A stretch of DNA of 64,000 nucleotides from Lacihabitans sp. CCS-44. Its GTDB lineage: Bacteria > Bacteroidota > Bacteroidia > Cytophagales > Spirosomataceae. The notes beneath the pieces are model-generated. The model was given only the letters and a program-made list of their open reading frames with translations. It did not search any database and had not been told where the DNA came from. The stretch spans positions 120,719-184,718 of the forward strand of contig NZ_RJUE01000003.1 in NCBI RefSeq assembly GCF_024343735.1, read 5' to 3'. Numbering within the stretch: position 1 is the stretch's first letter; every line of letters starts with the position of its first letter. Positions 34,210 to 43,207 of this stretch are shown in pieces. A program made the position numbers and the translations under genes.

Positions 34210-35634
34210 TCAATTAGGTCCTTGAAAATTGGTTTTGGCTTCCTCCAATTGTTTGTCCTTTTCCATGATCTGGATCTTGATTGGAGTTGACCTTTTGGTA
34301 ATTTTGTCTTTTGGAAATTCCACAAAAAACACTACTTCGGCTTTTGAGCCGGCTTTTATTTTTATAGGATTTTGCCCAATAAACTTTAGCGTAGCACCTT
34401 GCTCTTTGATGGTAATATTCAACACTTTGTCGGAATTTGTTTTGTTCACCATTTGAGCATTATACAAATTCGTAATCTTGTCGCCGTTTTCTTGATATAA
34501 TTGACCCGGAACACGCATAAGTGTAGTTTCAACCGAACTTCTGTTGACCAATAAAATACCTACCACGGATACCAAAGCTGCCAAGACCAAAGTATAGGCT
34601 AAAGTTCTGATTGTAAACTTAAATGGTACGTTGTTTTTAATAGTATCTACTGAGGCATACCTTATTAGTCCTTTTGGACGATCAACTTTCACCATAACCT
34701 CATCACAAACGTCAATACAGGCCGTGCAATTGACACATTCAAGCTGAATTCCGTTACGGATATCAATACCTGTAGGGCAAACTTGTACACAAAGACCGCA
34801 ATCTATACAATCCCCTTTTTTCACTTCAGAGGCTACTTCTTTTTTTGAAATTCTCGCTCTAGGCTCGCCTCTTACTTCGTCATAAATGATGGTCATGGTA
34901 TCTTTGGTGACCAATACACCTTGCAAACGGCCATAAGGGCAAATAGCCACACAAACTTGCTCGCGTAGTTTTGCAAAAACAAAATAGAATAAACCTGTAA
35001 AGACTATTAAACCGACAAACCCTGAAAGATTTTCAGTTGGGGGTTTGGTAACAATATCTTTAACTCCTTCAATACCCACCATGTAAGCCATTGTGAAATG
35101 GGCAATGATGATAGAAAAAGTAATATAAATAACGTGTTTAAGTGTTTTTCTCCAAGCTTTATTAAAGTCCCATGGAGCCTCATCAAATTTCTTTTGTGTG
35201 CGGCCTTCGCCTTCTAACCAAACTTCTATCGGGCGGAAAATCATTTCCATGAAAACCGTCTGCGGACATAACCATCCACACCAAATCCTACCATAAGTTA
35301 CTGTAAAAAGAATGATAAAAACCACAAAGGTGATCATTCCTAAACCGAAGATGATAAAATCCTGAGGCAAGAAAAGCTGACCAAAAATGGCAAATTTCCT
35401 TTCGAAAATATTCATCATGATAAGCGGAAGGCCGTTTATTTTGATAAATGGAGCTGATAAAAATACTGCTAGGAATAGGATTGTAGCAATTATGCGTTTG
35501 TTGAAGAAAGCCCCTTTGGGCATTTTAGGATAAAGCCAGATTCTTTTTCCGTCCTTATCGACAGTGGCTAGCGTATTTCTAAATTCGTCTTGCTCGCTGT
35601 CGGCGTATTTGTAAATATCATCGATGTTTTCCAT
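34210..35634 (-). CDS. ccoG: cbb3 oxidase assembly ferredoxin-like protein CcoG
   Basis: A 474-residue polyferredoxin with about five membrane spans. TYGRIWCGWLCPQTVFMEMIFRPIE is the classic CcoG/RdxA motif. Two 4Fe-4S motifs follow: CIDCGLCVQVCPTGIDIRNG and CVNCTACIDVCDEVM. A C-terminal immunoglobulin-like IgA-fold domain (LNITIKEQGATLKFIGQNPIKIKAGSKAEVVFFV) is present as usual. CcoG is a membrane cupric reductase that supplies Cu(I) for the oxidase. It sits between ccoP and ccoH. Confidence 0.94.
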   Translation of the reverse strand: MENIDDIYKYADSEQDEFRNTLATVDKDGKRIWLYPKMPKGAFFNKRIIATILFLAVFLSAPFIKINGLPLIMMNIFERKFAIFGQLFLPQDFIIFGLGMITFVVFIILFTVTYGRIWCGWLCPQTVFMEMIFRPIEVWLEGEGRTQKKFDEAPWDFNKAWRKTLKHVIYITFSIIIAHFTMAYMVGIEGVKDIVTKPPTENLSGFVGLIVFTGLFYFVFAKLREQVCVAICPYGRLQGVLVTKDTMTIIYDEVRGEPRARISKKEVASEVKKGDCIDCGLCVQVCPTGIDIRNGIQLECVNCTACIDVCDEVMVKVDRPKGLIRYASVDTIKNNVPFKFTIRTLAYTLVLAALVSVVGILLVNRSSVETTLMRVPGQLYQENGDKITNLYNAQMVNKTNSDKVLNITIKEQGATLKFIGQNPIKIKAGSKAEVVFFVEFPKDKITKRSTPIKIQIMEKDKQLEEAKTNFQGPN

Positions 35635-35733
35635 GATTATTTTTTATATTTTATTCCAATCGAATTTGAAATTGACTTATTTCCTGATGAATCAAGAAAT
35701 AAGTCTTTTTCGATTTGTTGCTGCAAGCAGCTA

Positions 35734-36546
35734 TTATTTAGCTTGAGTTGAATCTCCACTGGCAGTTGCTGTCGCTGCATCTCCTACTTTCTCTCCTTGG
35801 GGAGCTTTAGGATTTGCAGGGTTAGTACCTTTCATCGTCATAATATAATTGGAAACCTCCTGAATTTGAGCTGGTTTCAGGGTAGCTTTCCAAGAAATCA
35901 TCCCTTTCTCAGGAACACCATTTTTAATAACACCAAAAACATCGTTAATAGTACCACCATGTAGCCAATATTCGTCAGTAAGGTTTGGTCCTACGCCACC
36001 TTCACCAGCAGCACCGTGACAAGCCACACATTTTTCGGTAAAAATAGTTTTACCATTCTCAAGCGTTTTAGGGTCTGCTAACACTTTTACTGATTTCTCA
36101 TCAATACTCTCACCCAATTTTGCTTGGTAGGCTTCTACTTCTTTTTTGCCTTCGTCCATAGCCATGGTATATTCTTGCTCTTGTGATGGACTCCAATGCC
36201 ACACGTGATAGTTGAGCAAATAAACAATCGCAAACACGATAGAACCATAGAGCAATCCTAGCCACCAAGGCGGAAGGTGGTTATCTAGTTCTCTGATGCC
36301 GTCGTAATTGTGTTCCAACATCACCGTTTCTTCTTTAGCAATTGGCACGGCGTTGGTCAAACTTTTCCAAAAGCTTGTTTCTTCCCCTGCCTCGGCTGCT
36401 ACTGAGCCACTTGCACCCAGATTTAGTTTCTTTAATAGCATGAAAATATTCATGACTACTATAAACAAGATCACCGTGAAAATAAGAAGAACTCCCAGCA
36501 ATACAAACTGGAATAATTCCTCTCCTGTTTTAAATGATAAGTCCAT
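35734..36546 (-). CDS. ccoP: cbb3 oxidase cytochrome c subunit CcoP, single haem
   Basis: A 270-residue protein with two N-terminal spans (FVLLGVLLIFTVILFIVVMNI, LPPWWLGLLYGSIVFAIVYL). The CcoP N-terminal phrase YDGIRELDNHLPPWW and the link YHVWHWSPSQEQEYTMAMDEG follow. There is one haem site, CVACH at residues 173-177, and a likely axial Met in GVPEKGMISW. Proteobacterial CcoP has two haems; the one-haem form is usual in Bacteroidota. It accepts electrons from the bc1-type complex in the periplasm and passes them to CcoNO. The C-terminal tail is Ala/Thr-rich. Confidence 0.92.
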   Translation of the reverse strand: MDLSFKTGEELFQFVLLGVLLIFTVILFIVVMNIFMLLKKLNLGASGSVAAEAGEETSFWKSLTNAVPIAKEETVMLEHNYDGIRELDNHLPPWWLGLLYGSIVFAIVYLLNYHVWHWSPSQEQEYTMAMDEGKKEVEAYQAKLGESIDEKSVKVLADPKTLENGKTIFTEKCVACHGAAGEGGVGPNLTDEYWLHGGTINDVFGVIKNGVPEKGMISWKATLKPAQIQEVSNYIMTMKGTNPANPKAPQGEKVGDAATATASGDSTQAK

Positions 36547-36569
36547 AATTTATTTGATTTACAATATTT

Positions 36570-36746
36570 TTAATCCTTTTGATAAACTTCGTCAGTGAGC
36601 GGCATTTCCTCCATGTGCTTGATATATTTTTTGTCGGCTCTAAAAACCATATAACCTAGTAAAACAAAAAAAGCAACAAAAATAGAAAGTGAAATGACTG
36701 GATAAATGGCCACATCAGAAATAGAAGCAAGCGAGTTCTTTATCAT
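36570..36746 (-). CDS. small cbb3 oxidase subunit, CcoQ-like
   Basis: A 58-residue protein from the ATG at 36746. It has one membrane span (AIYPVISLSIFVAFFVLLGYMVF) and then a charged stretch (RADKKYIKHMEEMPLTDEVYQKD). Position between ccoNO and ccoP, size and layout match CcoQ/FixQ, which stabilises the oxidase. Identity at the residue level is weak, as is normal for this subunit. It is 23 nt from ccoP and 54 nt from ccoNO. Confidence 0.75.
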   Translation of the reverse strand: MIKNSLASISDVAIYPVISLSIFVAFFVLLGYMVFRADKKYIKHMEEMPLTDEVYQKD

Positions 36747-36800
36747 AATATTTGTTGGTTTAGCACCCACGGTTTTTAATTTCGTGAGTGCGTTTTGTTA

Positions 36801-38972
36801 TTATTTTAATGCCGTAGCCTCATTTTTGATATCTGTACCCATTCTTTGCAGATAAGCGATAAGAGCAATAATCTCCTTTTCTTTGCCTACTTTTATTTTG
36901 GCATCAGCAAGGTTCTTGGATATTCCTTCGGCTTGTTCAGTAAGATCTGCCACAGCTTGGTCTTCATAACCTTCCTCATAAGGCACACCCAAAGTACGCA
37001 TCGTGTTGATTTTGGTGGCCGTATTGGCTGTATTCAACTCATCATCAAACAACCAAGGATAGGCTGGCATGATAGAACCCGGAGACATAGAAGTGGGCTC
37101 CAACATGTGGTTATAGTGCCACGAGTCAGGGTATTTGCCACCTTGACGGTGCAAATCTGGCCCAGTGCGTTTAGAACCCCACTGGAAAGGGTGGTCATAA
37201 ACAAACTCACCTGATTTAGAATATTCTCCATAACGCTCAGTTTCTGACCTAAACGGCCTGATCATCTGAGAGTGGCAGTTATAACATCCTTCTCTTACAT
37301 AAATATCCCTGCCTTCAAGCTCAAGCGGCGTGTAAGGTTTTACACTAGCAATAGTTGGCACATTAGAATCAATCAACCACGTTGGCAAGAATTCAACTAC
37401 ACCACCAATCAATACAGCCACAAAAGACAACACGGTGAACAATACAGGCTTACGCTCCAAAATGGTGTGAAATGCACCGCCAACTTTCAGCTTATGGTTC
37501 AAAGCTGGAGCTTCGTCATATTCGTGAGCCAAAAACTCGCCACTTCCAGCGGTTTTCATTAAGTTATAAACCATCACCAAAGTACCAGCCAAATACAAAG
37601 TGCCACCAAAGGCCCTCGCCATGTACATGGGCAATATTTGGGTTACGGTTTCAAGGAAGTTTGGATAAGCCAAGAATCCATCTTTTGTGAATTCTTTCCA
37701 CATTAAACTTTGTGTAAAACCAGCCCAATAAAGCGGCAAAGCGTAGAATATGATACCCAAAGTACCCAACCAGAAGTGAATGTTAGCCAATTTTACGGAG
37801 TACAAATTGGTTCTCCACATTTTTGGTACTAAATAATAGAACATACCAAAAGTCATGAAGCCGTTCCATCCCAGCCCACCGATGTGTACGTGAGCGATTG
37901 TCCAGTCGGTATAGTGTGATATGGCGTTGACATTTTTCAAAGAAAGCATTGGGCCTTCGAAAGTGGTCATGCCGTAAGCAGTTACCGCTACCACGAAGAA
38001 TTTCAAAACTGGATTTTCTCTCACTCTGTCCCAAGCACCTCTAAGTGTAAGAAGTCCGTTGAGCATACCTCCCCATGATGGAGCCAACAACATAATAGAG
38101 AAGACAGTACCCAAACTCTGAGCCCAATCAGGCAATGAAGTATATAAAAGGTGGTGAGGACCAGCCCAGATATACAAAAAAATCAATGACCAGAAGTGAA
38201 TAATTGATAACTTATAAGAATAAACTGGTCTATTGGCTGCTTTTGGCAAGAAATAATACATCAAACCAAGAATAGGTGTAGTAAGGAAAAATGCAACCGC
38301 ATTGTGTCCATACCACCATTGCACAAGAGCATCTTGAACACCAGCAAACAGTGTGTAACTTTTAAACAAAGTCACAGGCAAGGCTAACGAATTAACAATA
38401 TGTAATAGAGCGATAGTAACTATTGTAGCGATATAAAACCAAAGAGCCACATACATGTGTCTTTCTCTTCTTTTTATGATGGCTCCTATGAAGTTTATTG
38501 CAAAAACTACCCAAACCAGTGTAATGGCAATATCGATGGGCCACTCAAGCTCAGCATATTCTTTACCGGTAGTCATTCCTAGAGGTAATGAAACCGCTGC
38601 TCCAACAATAATCAGCTGCCAGCCCCAGAAGTGAATCCAGCTTAAGATTGGACTCAACATTGGGCCTTTTAATAGCCTTTGAGTGGAATAATAAACCCCT
38701 GCGAACATACCATTGCCTACAAAGGCAAAAATAATGGCGTTTGTGTGTAATGGCCTTAATCTACCAAATGTAGTATATGGGAGATTCAAGTTTGCAGCAG
38801 GCCAGAATAACTGCAAAGCGGCTGTAAGGCCGGCAAGCATTCCAACAACTCCGAAGATAACCGTAACAATAATAAAGGCTTTCACTATCTTGTTGTCGTA
38901 GTAAAAACCTTCTAATGCACCCGATGAATCTGAGCTGGAAGAGCTTAATAGTGGTTTGGTAAATAAACGCAT
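36801..38972 (-). CDS. ccoNO: fused cbb3 oxidase subunits CcoN-CcoO
   Basis: A 723-residue fusion. Residues 1 to about 480 are the twelve-span catalytic subunit, with haem and copper ligands in QWWYGHNAVAFFLTTPILGLMYYFLP, AGPHHLLYTSLPDW and HYTDWTIAHVHIGGLGWNGFMTFG. A hinge of about 50 residues with another span follows. Then comes the CcoO domain: EGRDIYVREGCYNCHSQMIRP with haem motif C563-x-x-C-H567, and TGPDLHRQGGKY. The C-terminus adds an acidic/Lys helical tail. It reduces oxygen to water at high affinity and pumps protons. The CcoNO fusion is a known Bacteroidota trait. First gene of the operon. Confidence 0.95.
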   Translation of the reverse strand: MRLFTKPLLSSSSSDSSGALEGFYYDNKIVKAFIIVTVIFGVVGMLAGLTAALQLFWPAANLNLPYTTFGRLRPLHTNAIIFAFVGNGMFAGVYYSTQRLLKGPMLSPILSWIHFWGWQLIIVGAAVSLPLGMTTGKEYAELEWPIDIAITLVWVVFAINFIGAIIKRRERHMYVALWFYIATIVTIALLHIVNSLALPVTLFKSYTLFAGVQDALVQWWYGHNAVAFFLTTPILGLMYYFLPKAANRPVYSYKLSIIHFWSLIFLYIWAGPHHLLYTSLPDWAQSLGTVFSIMLLAPSWGGMLNGLLTLRGAWDRVRENPVLKFFVVAVTAYGMTTFEGPMLSLKNVNAISHYTDWTIAHVHIGGLGWNGFMTFGMFYYLVPKMWRTNLYSVKLANIHFWLGTLGIIFYALPLYWAGFTQSLMWKEFTKDGFLAYPNFLETVTQILPMYMARAFGGTLYLAGTLVMVYNLMKTAGSGEFLAHEYDEAPALNHKLKVGGAFHTILERKPVLFTVLSFVAVLIGGVVEFLPTWLIDSNVPTIASVKPYTPLELEGRDIYVREGCYNCHSQMIRPFRSETERYGEYSKSGEFVYDHPFQWGSKRTGPDLHRQGGKYPDSWHYNHMLEPTSMSPGSIMPAYPWLFDDELNTANTATKINTMRTLGVPYEEGYEDQAVADLTEQAEGISKNLADAKIKVGKEKEIIALIAYLQRMGTDIKNEATALK

Positions 38973-39007
38973 AGCTGTTAATTTGATTTGTAAACTTTTT
39001 AACGCAT

Positions 39008-39072
39008 CAAAATTAGAAGCCAGAATACCCTCAAAACATGATTAATGAACCTGAAAATTATGATTTAAGTCA
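39008..39072 (-). promoter_or_regulatory. promoter of the cbb3 operon with an FNR/Crp-like site
   Basis: Read leftward, TTTG (39032-39035), a 16-nt spacer and TAATTTTG (39008-39015) form a promoter about 36 nt before the ccoNO ATG. TGATTTAAGTCA (39061-39072) resembles a Crp/FNR-family site (TGAT, 4 nt, ATCA) with one change, placed about 60 nt upstream of the expected start. Oxygen regulation is plausible for this operon but rests on one imperfect site. Confidence 0.4.
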
Positions 39073-39206
39073 GGTTTTGGAAATGAAGAATAAAATGAAA
39101 GATTAAAACCCAAAGTGCTATTGGGTGGATAATCTAATTAAGTCAGATGATCTGTGAATCTAAAATTTAGCAGAACTGTAATTAAACCTTGGTGAAATGC
39201 TAGTTA

Positions 39207-40190
39207 TTAGTCATTATCTAGCTCGAATTTTAACCTGTCTTGCTCTATTAGGTTTTTCAAATCTTCAACCTTAGGTAAATACAACAAATACTTGTTTGCA
39301 AATAGGTTATTTTGGTCGTTTAAAACAGAATATTTCACAATGGCTTCGTCTTTTTCTGAACATAACAAAATACCAATAGTTGGGTTATCGTCTTCTCCTC
39401 GCTTCAAATCATCATACATACGCACATACATATCCAATTGGCCAATATCTTGGTGCGTCATTGTGCCTTTTTTCAAATCTATGATTACAAAGCACTTGAG
39501 TATATAATTGTAAAACACCAAGTCAATATAAAAATCAGATGTATCAGTAGCAATGTGTTGTTGTCGAGCAACAAAAGCAAACCCTTTTCCAAATTCAAGC
39601 AAGAATTTCTGCAAATGGTCTATAATTGCATTTTCTATTGTTCTTTCACTATTTTTCTCTTCTGATGAAAGCCCCAAGAATTCAAAAATGTAAGGGTCTT
39701 TTATTAAATTCTCTATCGATGATTTCTTTTCTTTTTCGGGTAAATGCTTTACGACTCGCTCAAATGCCAGGGTATTAATTTGCCTTTGAAGTTCTCTACT
39801 GTTCCAATTCGCTCCCACCGATTCATTTAAATAATATGCTCGTTTCTCACCGGAATCGAGCCTTGAAAGCAACCTATAATGTGTCTAACTCAATTCTTGA
39901 CGCAATGCGTCAAGAATTGAAAATGCAATAAAAAAATTACGCATATTGGTAAGATTGGTGTAGTCAAACCCTTTACCAAACTCCAAAGTTAAAGCACGAG
40001 ACAGCCTCTTAAGTGTGGCTTTACCATATTGAGCTTTGGTGTTTCCCATTTGCTCGTCCTCAACAATCAGCTTGCCTATTTGCCAATAGGTATCCAAAAG
40101 CACAGAATTGGCCATCCGGTAGACTCTTTGTCTAGCACCTATTATAATCTCTTTTACCGAATCAATTAAGTCAAGATTGTTTGGTTCCAT
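39207..40190 (-). pseudogene. YhcG/DUF1016 PDDEXK nuclease gene interrupted by one amber codon
   Basis: Two frames in the same phase make up one gene of 328 codons. The first (40190 to 39885) is the DUF1016 N-terminal domain, MEPNNLDLIDSVKEIIIGARQRVYRMAN to FFIAFSILDALRQELS. A TAG at 39885-39887 then stands where the family has Trp (QELSWTHYR), and reading on gives THYRLLSRLDSGEKRAYYLNES. The second half holds the PDDEXK nuclease domain (DFYIDLVFYNYILKCFVIIDLKKG, with D, and D-x-K). No other disruption is visible, so the lesion is recent, or a sequencing error, or is suppressed. Such nucleases often sit near restriction systems; none is seen here. Confidence 0.88.
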
Positions 40191-40394
40191 TATATTTCAT
40201 CAATTTGCATGAAGACAGTTATTCTCCTTCAAAAATACAGGTCTTTTTGATTAACAATTCTGCTAATCTAATATTCATTTTCAAGTTTTTCTATTCAATC
40301 CCACTTTTTTACACAAAAACTTAGTGGGACATAATGAACGCTATTGCTTTTTTAGCAAAATTTGCATTTTGTACCATAACTAAAGAAAATACCA

Positions 40395-41558
40395 TTGGAC
40401 ATTTCAGGAAAAATAGAAGACAGTTACGTTTCATTATTCGGAAAAAAATCTGATATAAAAATAAAAGCTCCAGGTAGAATCAATATTCTTGGTGAACATG
40501 CTGATTATAACAATGGTTTTGTGATGCCTTCAGCCATCGACAAAGCCATATACTTTAGCATAGGAAAAAGAGAAGATTCAAAACTATGCATATCAGCCAT
40601 CGACCTAGAAAGCTATTTTGAAGCTGACAATATTAATAATTTAACCAATAAACTCAATGATTGGTCGAACCATTTGGTAGGGGTAATATTAGAAATCCAG
40701 AAACTTGGTTTCGGTTTTGATAAGGGTATAAATGTTTGTTTCGGTGGAGATATTCCGAATGGTGCAGGTCTTTCCTCTTCGGCGGCTGTAGAGGCAGGAA
40801 TTGGTTTTGGCTTAAATGAAATTTTCGGATTCAACCTTGGTCTTTTACAATTGGCTAAAGTCGCACAAGCAACTGAGCATAATTATGTAGGTGTAAAATG
40901 CGGAATAATGGACATGTATGCTTCACTCTTTTCTAGAAAAAACAATGTAATTAGGCTTGATTGTGAAAAACTAGAGCACGATTATATCCCGGCAGAATTC
41001 AAAGAACATACGTTTATTTTAGTAAATAGTGCGGTAAAGCACAATCTTGCCGATACTGAATACAATGTGAGAAGAAACCAATGCCAAAAAGGAGTTGAAG
41101 TCTTGAACAAAGCATTTGGAAACATAAACACCCTCAGAGATGCCAACTTCGAGCAATTAGAGCAGATTAAGGCGGATATTGACCCAATTACTTACAACAG
41201 ATGCAAGTATATTTTAGATGAAAAAGAACGTGTAATGTTGGCATCTGAAGCGTTGACGCAGCAGGATTTTGAGAAATTGGGTGAAATTATGAACCAAACA
41301 CACCAAGGGCTGAGTAAAATGTATGAAGTGAGTTGTGTTGAACTCGATTTTTTGGCAAGCGAAGCTAGTAAAATAGACGGCGTGTTAGGAAGCAGAATGA
41401 TGGGCGGCGGCTTTGGTGGATGTACTTTAAACCTTATTAAGAAAGAAGCAGAGGCAGATTTTAGAGAAAAAACAAAGTCGGCATATCAACATAAATTTGG
41501 AATAATACCCGAAATATATACGGCAAACTTGAGCGAGGGCGTTCATAAAATAGCTTAA
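40395..41558 (+). CDS. galK: galactokinase
   Basis: A 387-residue GHMP kinase. The galactokinase signature GRINILGEHADYNNGFVMP is at about residues 27-45. The ATP-binding motif IPNGAGLSSSAAVEAGIGF and the C-terminal motif GSRMMGGGFGGCTLNLI follow. It phosphorylates galactose at C1 in the Leloir pathway. The start is TTG at 40395: no ATG precedes the signature and the length from here fits the family. The next gene, glpD, begins at the base after the stop, which suggests coupling even though the two pathways differ. Confidence 0.92.
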   Translation: MDISGKIEDSYVSLFGKKSDIKIKAPGRINILGEHADYNNGFVMPSAIDKAIYFSIGKREDSKLCISAIDLESYFEADNINNLTNKLNDWSNHLVGVILEIQKLGFGFDKGINVCFGGDIPNGAGLSSSAAVEAGIGFGLNEIFGFNLGLLQLAKVAQATEHNYVGVKCGIMDMYASLFSRKNNVIRLDCEKLEHDYIPAEFKEHTFILVNSAVKHNLADTEYNVRRNQCQKGVEVLNKAFGNINTLRDANFEQLEQIKADIDPITYNRCKYILDEKERVMLASEALTQQDFEKLGEIMNQTHQGLSKMYEVSCVELDFLASEASKIDGVLGSRMMGGGFGGCTLNLIKKEAEADFREKTKSAYQHKFGIIPEIYTANLSEGVHKIA

Positions 41559-43181
41559 ATGAACAGAAATGAGAACTTAGAGAGAATCAAAAACGAGCAT
41601 TTCGATGTTTGCGTAATTGGTGCAGGAGCAAGCGGAGCGGGAGTTGCTTTAGACGCAGCCTTGCGTGGACTTAAAGTGGCTCTCATCGATAAAGGCGACT
41701 TTAGCTGTGAAACTTCTTCCAAATCCACCAAACTCATTCATGGTGGAGTCAGGTATTTGGAACAAGCATTTAAAAATCTAGATTTTGGACAACTTAAGCA
41801 AGTAAAACATGGCCTAGCCGAAAGAAAATACCTACTCTCAAATGGCTCTCATTTGTCTCGTCCTTTGGGTATAATTACCCCAGTTTTTAGTTTTATAGAA
41901 GGTTTATATTACACCATCGGATTAAAAATGTATGGTTGGTTTGCTTCCAAAGACCAACTTCCGGCTGCAAGATGGCTTTCAAAAAAAGAAATGATTTTAG
42001 GGAGTCCGGATATCACTCAAAAAGCCCACAGTGCGGTCATGTATTTTGATGGTCAGCTAGATGATGCCAGATTTGCCTTGGCACTTTCTCAAACTGCACA
42101 TCAACAAGGTGTGGCTACGGCAAATTACCTAGAACTTATTGATTTCAAGAAAGATAGCTCCAACAAAATAACTGGTGCAAATCTTAAAAATATTATTACT
42201 GGTGAATCTTTTGAAATAAAAAGCAAAGTATTTGTAAACTGTACTGGGCCATTTGCTGACCACCTTCGACTTTTGGCCAATCCAGCTGAGGAAAGTAGAA
42301 TTAAACCCTCCAAAGGCGTTCATATAGTTATTCCTAAAAAGTATTTTGCAGGAGAAAAAGCCCTTCTTATACCCAAAACTAAAGATGGAAGATTGATTTT
42401 TGTGATTCCATTCCAATCGGAAATTATGATTGGTACAACCGATACAAAATATGATAATCTGAACGAAGAACCGCTTTTGAACAATTCAGAAATCGATTAT
42501 TTATTAGAAACGGCTGAAAGATATTTGAAAGCCATTCCAAGCAAAAGTGAAATAAAAAGCGGTTTTGGGGGAATTAGGCCTTTGATTTCTGCAAAAAAGA
42601 AAAACCCAAACGACACTAAAACACTTCTTCGCGACCACGAAGTAGAAATAGACGAAGAATCGGGCTTGGTAAGTCTTTTGGGTGGAAAATGGACAACTTA
42701 CAGGCTGATGGCTCAGGATACTTGTGATGCTATTTGCGAAATCTTGGGTTATGGTAATCTTTGTAAAACCAAAGATTTTAAGTTGTTAGGAAGTCAAAAC
42801 GTTTTTCAAACAAAAAGGCCAGAAAACTTTCCTCTAGAATGTTTTGAGCATCTAAAAAGTAGTTACGGAGATCAAACTCCAAAAATCATGAATCTGATAG
42901 AAAACAGGCCTGAACTTCTTTCTAAAATACATGTGGACTATCCTTTTATTAAAGCCGAAGTTATTTACACCTGTCAATATGAAATGGCCCAAACAGTCAG
43001 GGACTTTTTTGCAAGAAGAACACGCTGGGAAATATTAGATTGGAACGCCTGCTTAGAATCAGTAGAATCTGTTTTAGATTTGATGGCTGAAGAACTTGGA
43101 TGGGACGAAGAAAGAAAAGATAAAGAAATGAACGCCTATAAAGCTTTATTAATGCATTTCAAATCTGTTGCTTTAAACTAA
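41559..43181 (+). CDS. glpD: FAD-dependent glycerol-3-phosphate dehydrogenase
   Basis: A 540-residue flavoenzyme. FAD motif VIGAGASGAGVALDAALRGLKVALIDKGDF is at about residues 19-48. SKSTKLIHGGVRYLEQAF is the GlpD signature. LLIPKTKDGRLIFVIPFQSEIMIGTTDTKY, SGFGGIRPLI and LLGGKWTTYRLMAQDT come later. The C-terminal helical domain carries the Cys/Trp-rich EMAQTVRDFFARRTRWEILDW. It oxidises glycerol-3-phosphate to dihydroxyacetone phosphate and passes electrons to quinone at the inner membrane. It directly abuts galK with no spacer. Confidence 0.94.
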   Translation: MNRNENLERIKNEHFDVCVIGAGASGAGVALDAALRGLKVALIDKGDFSCETSSKSTKLIHGGVRYLEQAFKNLDFGQLKQVKHGLAERKYLLSNGSHLSRPLGIITPVFSFIEGLYYTIGLKMYGWFASKDQLPAARWLSKKEMILGSPDITQKAHSAVMYFDGQLDDARFALALSQTAHQQGVATANYLELIDFKKDSSNKITGANLKNIITGESFEIKSKVFVNCTGPFADHLRLLANPAEESRIKPSKGVHIVIPKKYFAGEKALLIPKTKDGRLIFVIPFQSEIMIGTTDTKYDNLNEEPLLNNSEIDYLLETAERYLKAIPSKSEIKSGFGGIRPLISAKKKNPNDTKTLLRDHEVEIDEESGLVSLLGGKWTTYRLMAQDTCDAICEILGYGNLCKTKDFKLLGSQNVFQTKRPENFPLECFEHLKSSYGDQTPKIMNLIENRPELLSKIHVDYPFIKAEVIYTCQYEMAQTVRDFFARRTRWEILDWNACLESVESVLDLMAEELGWDEERKDKEMNAYKALLMHFKSVALN

Positions 43182-43207
43182 ATTTGACCTAAAAAAACAA
43201 AAAAACA

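Noticed and set aside
39891..39919. Perfect inverted repeat near the amber codon considered as an operator or insertion scar
   Set aside because: It encodes the conserved residues ILDALRQEL of the YhcG family, so codon choice of a conserved segment explains it; it is mentioned only as context.
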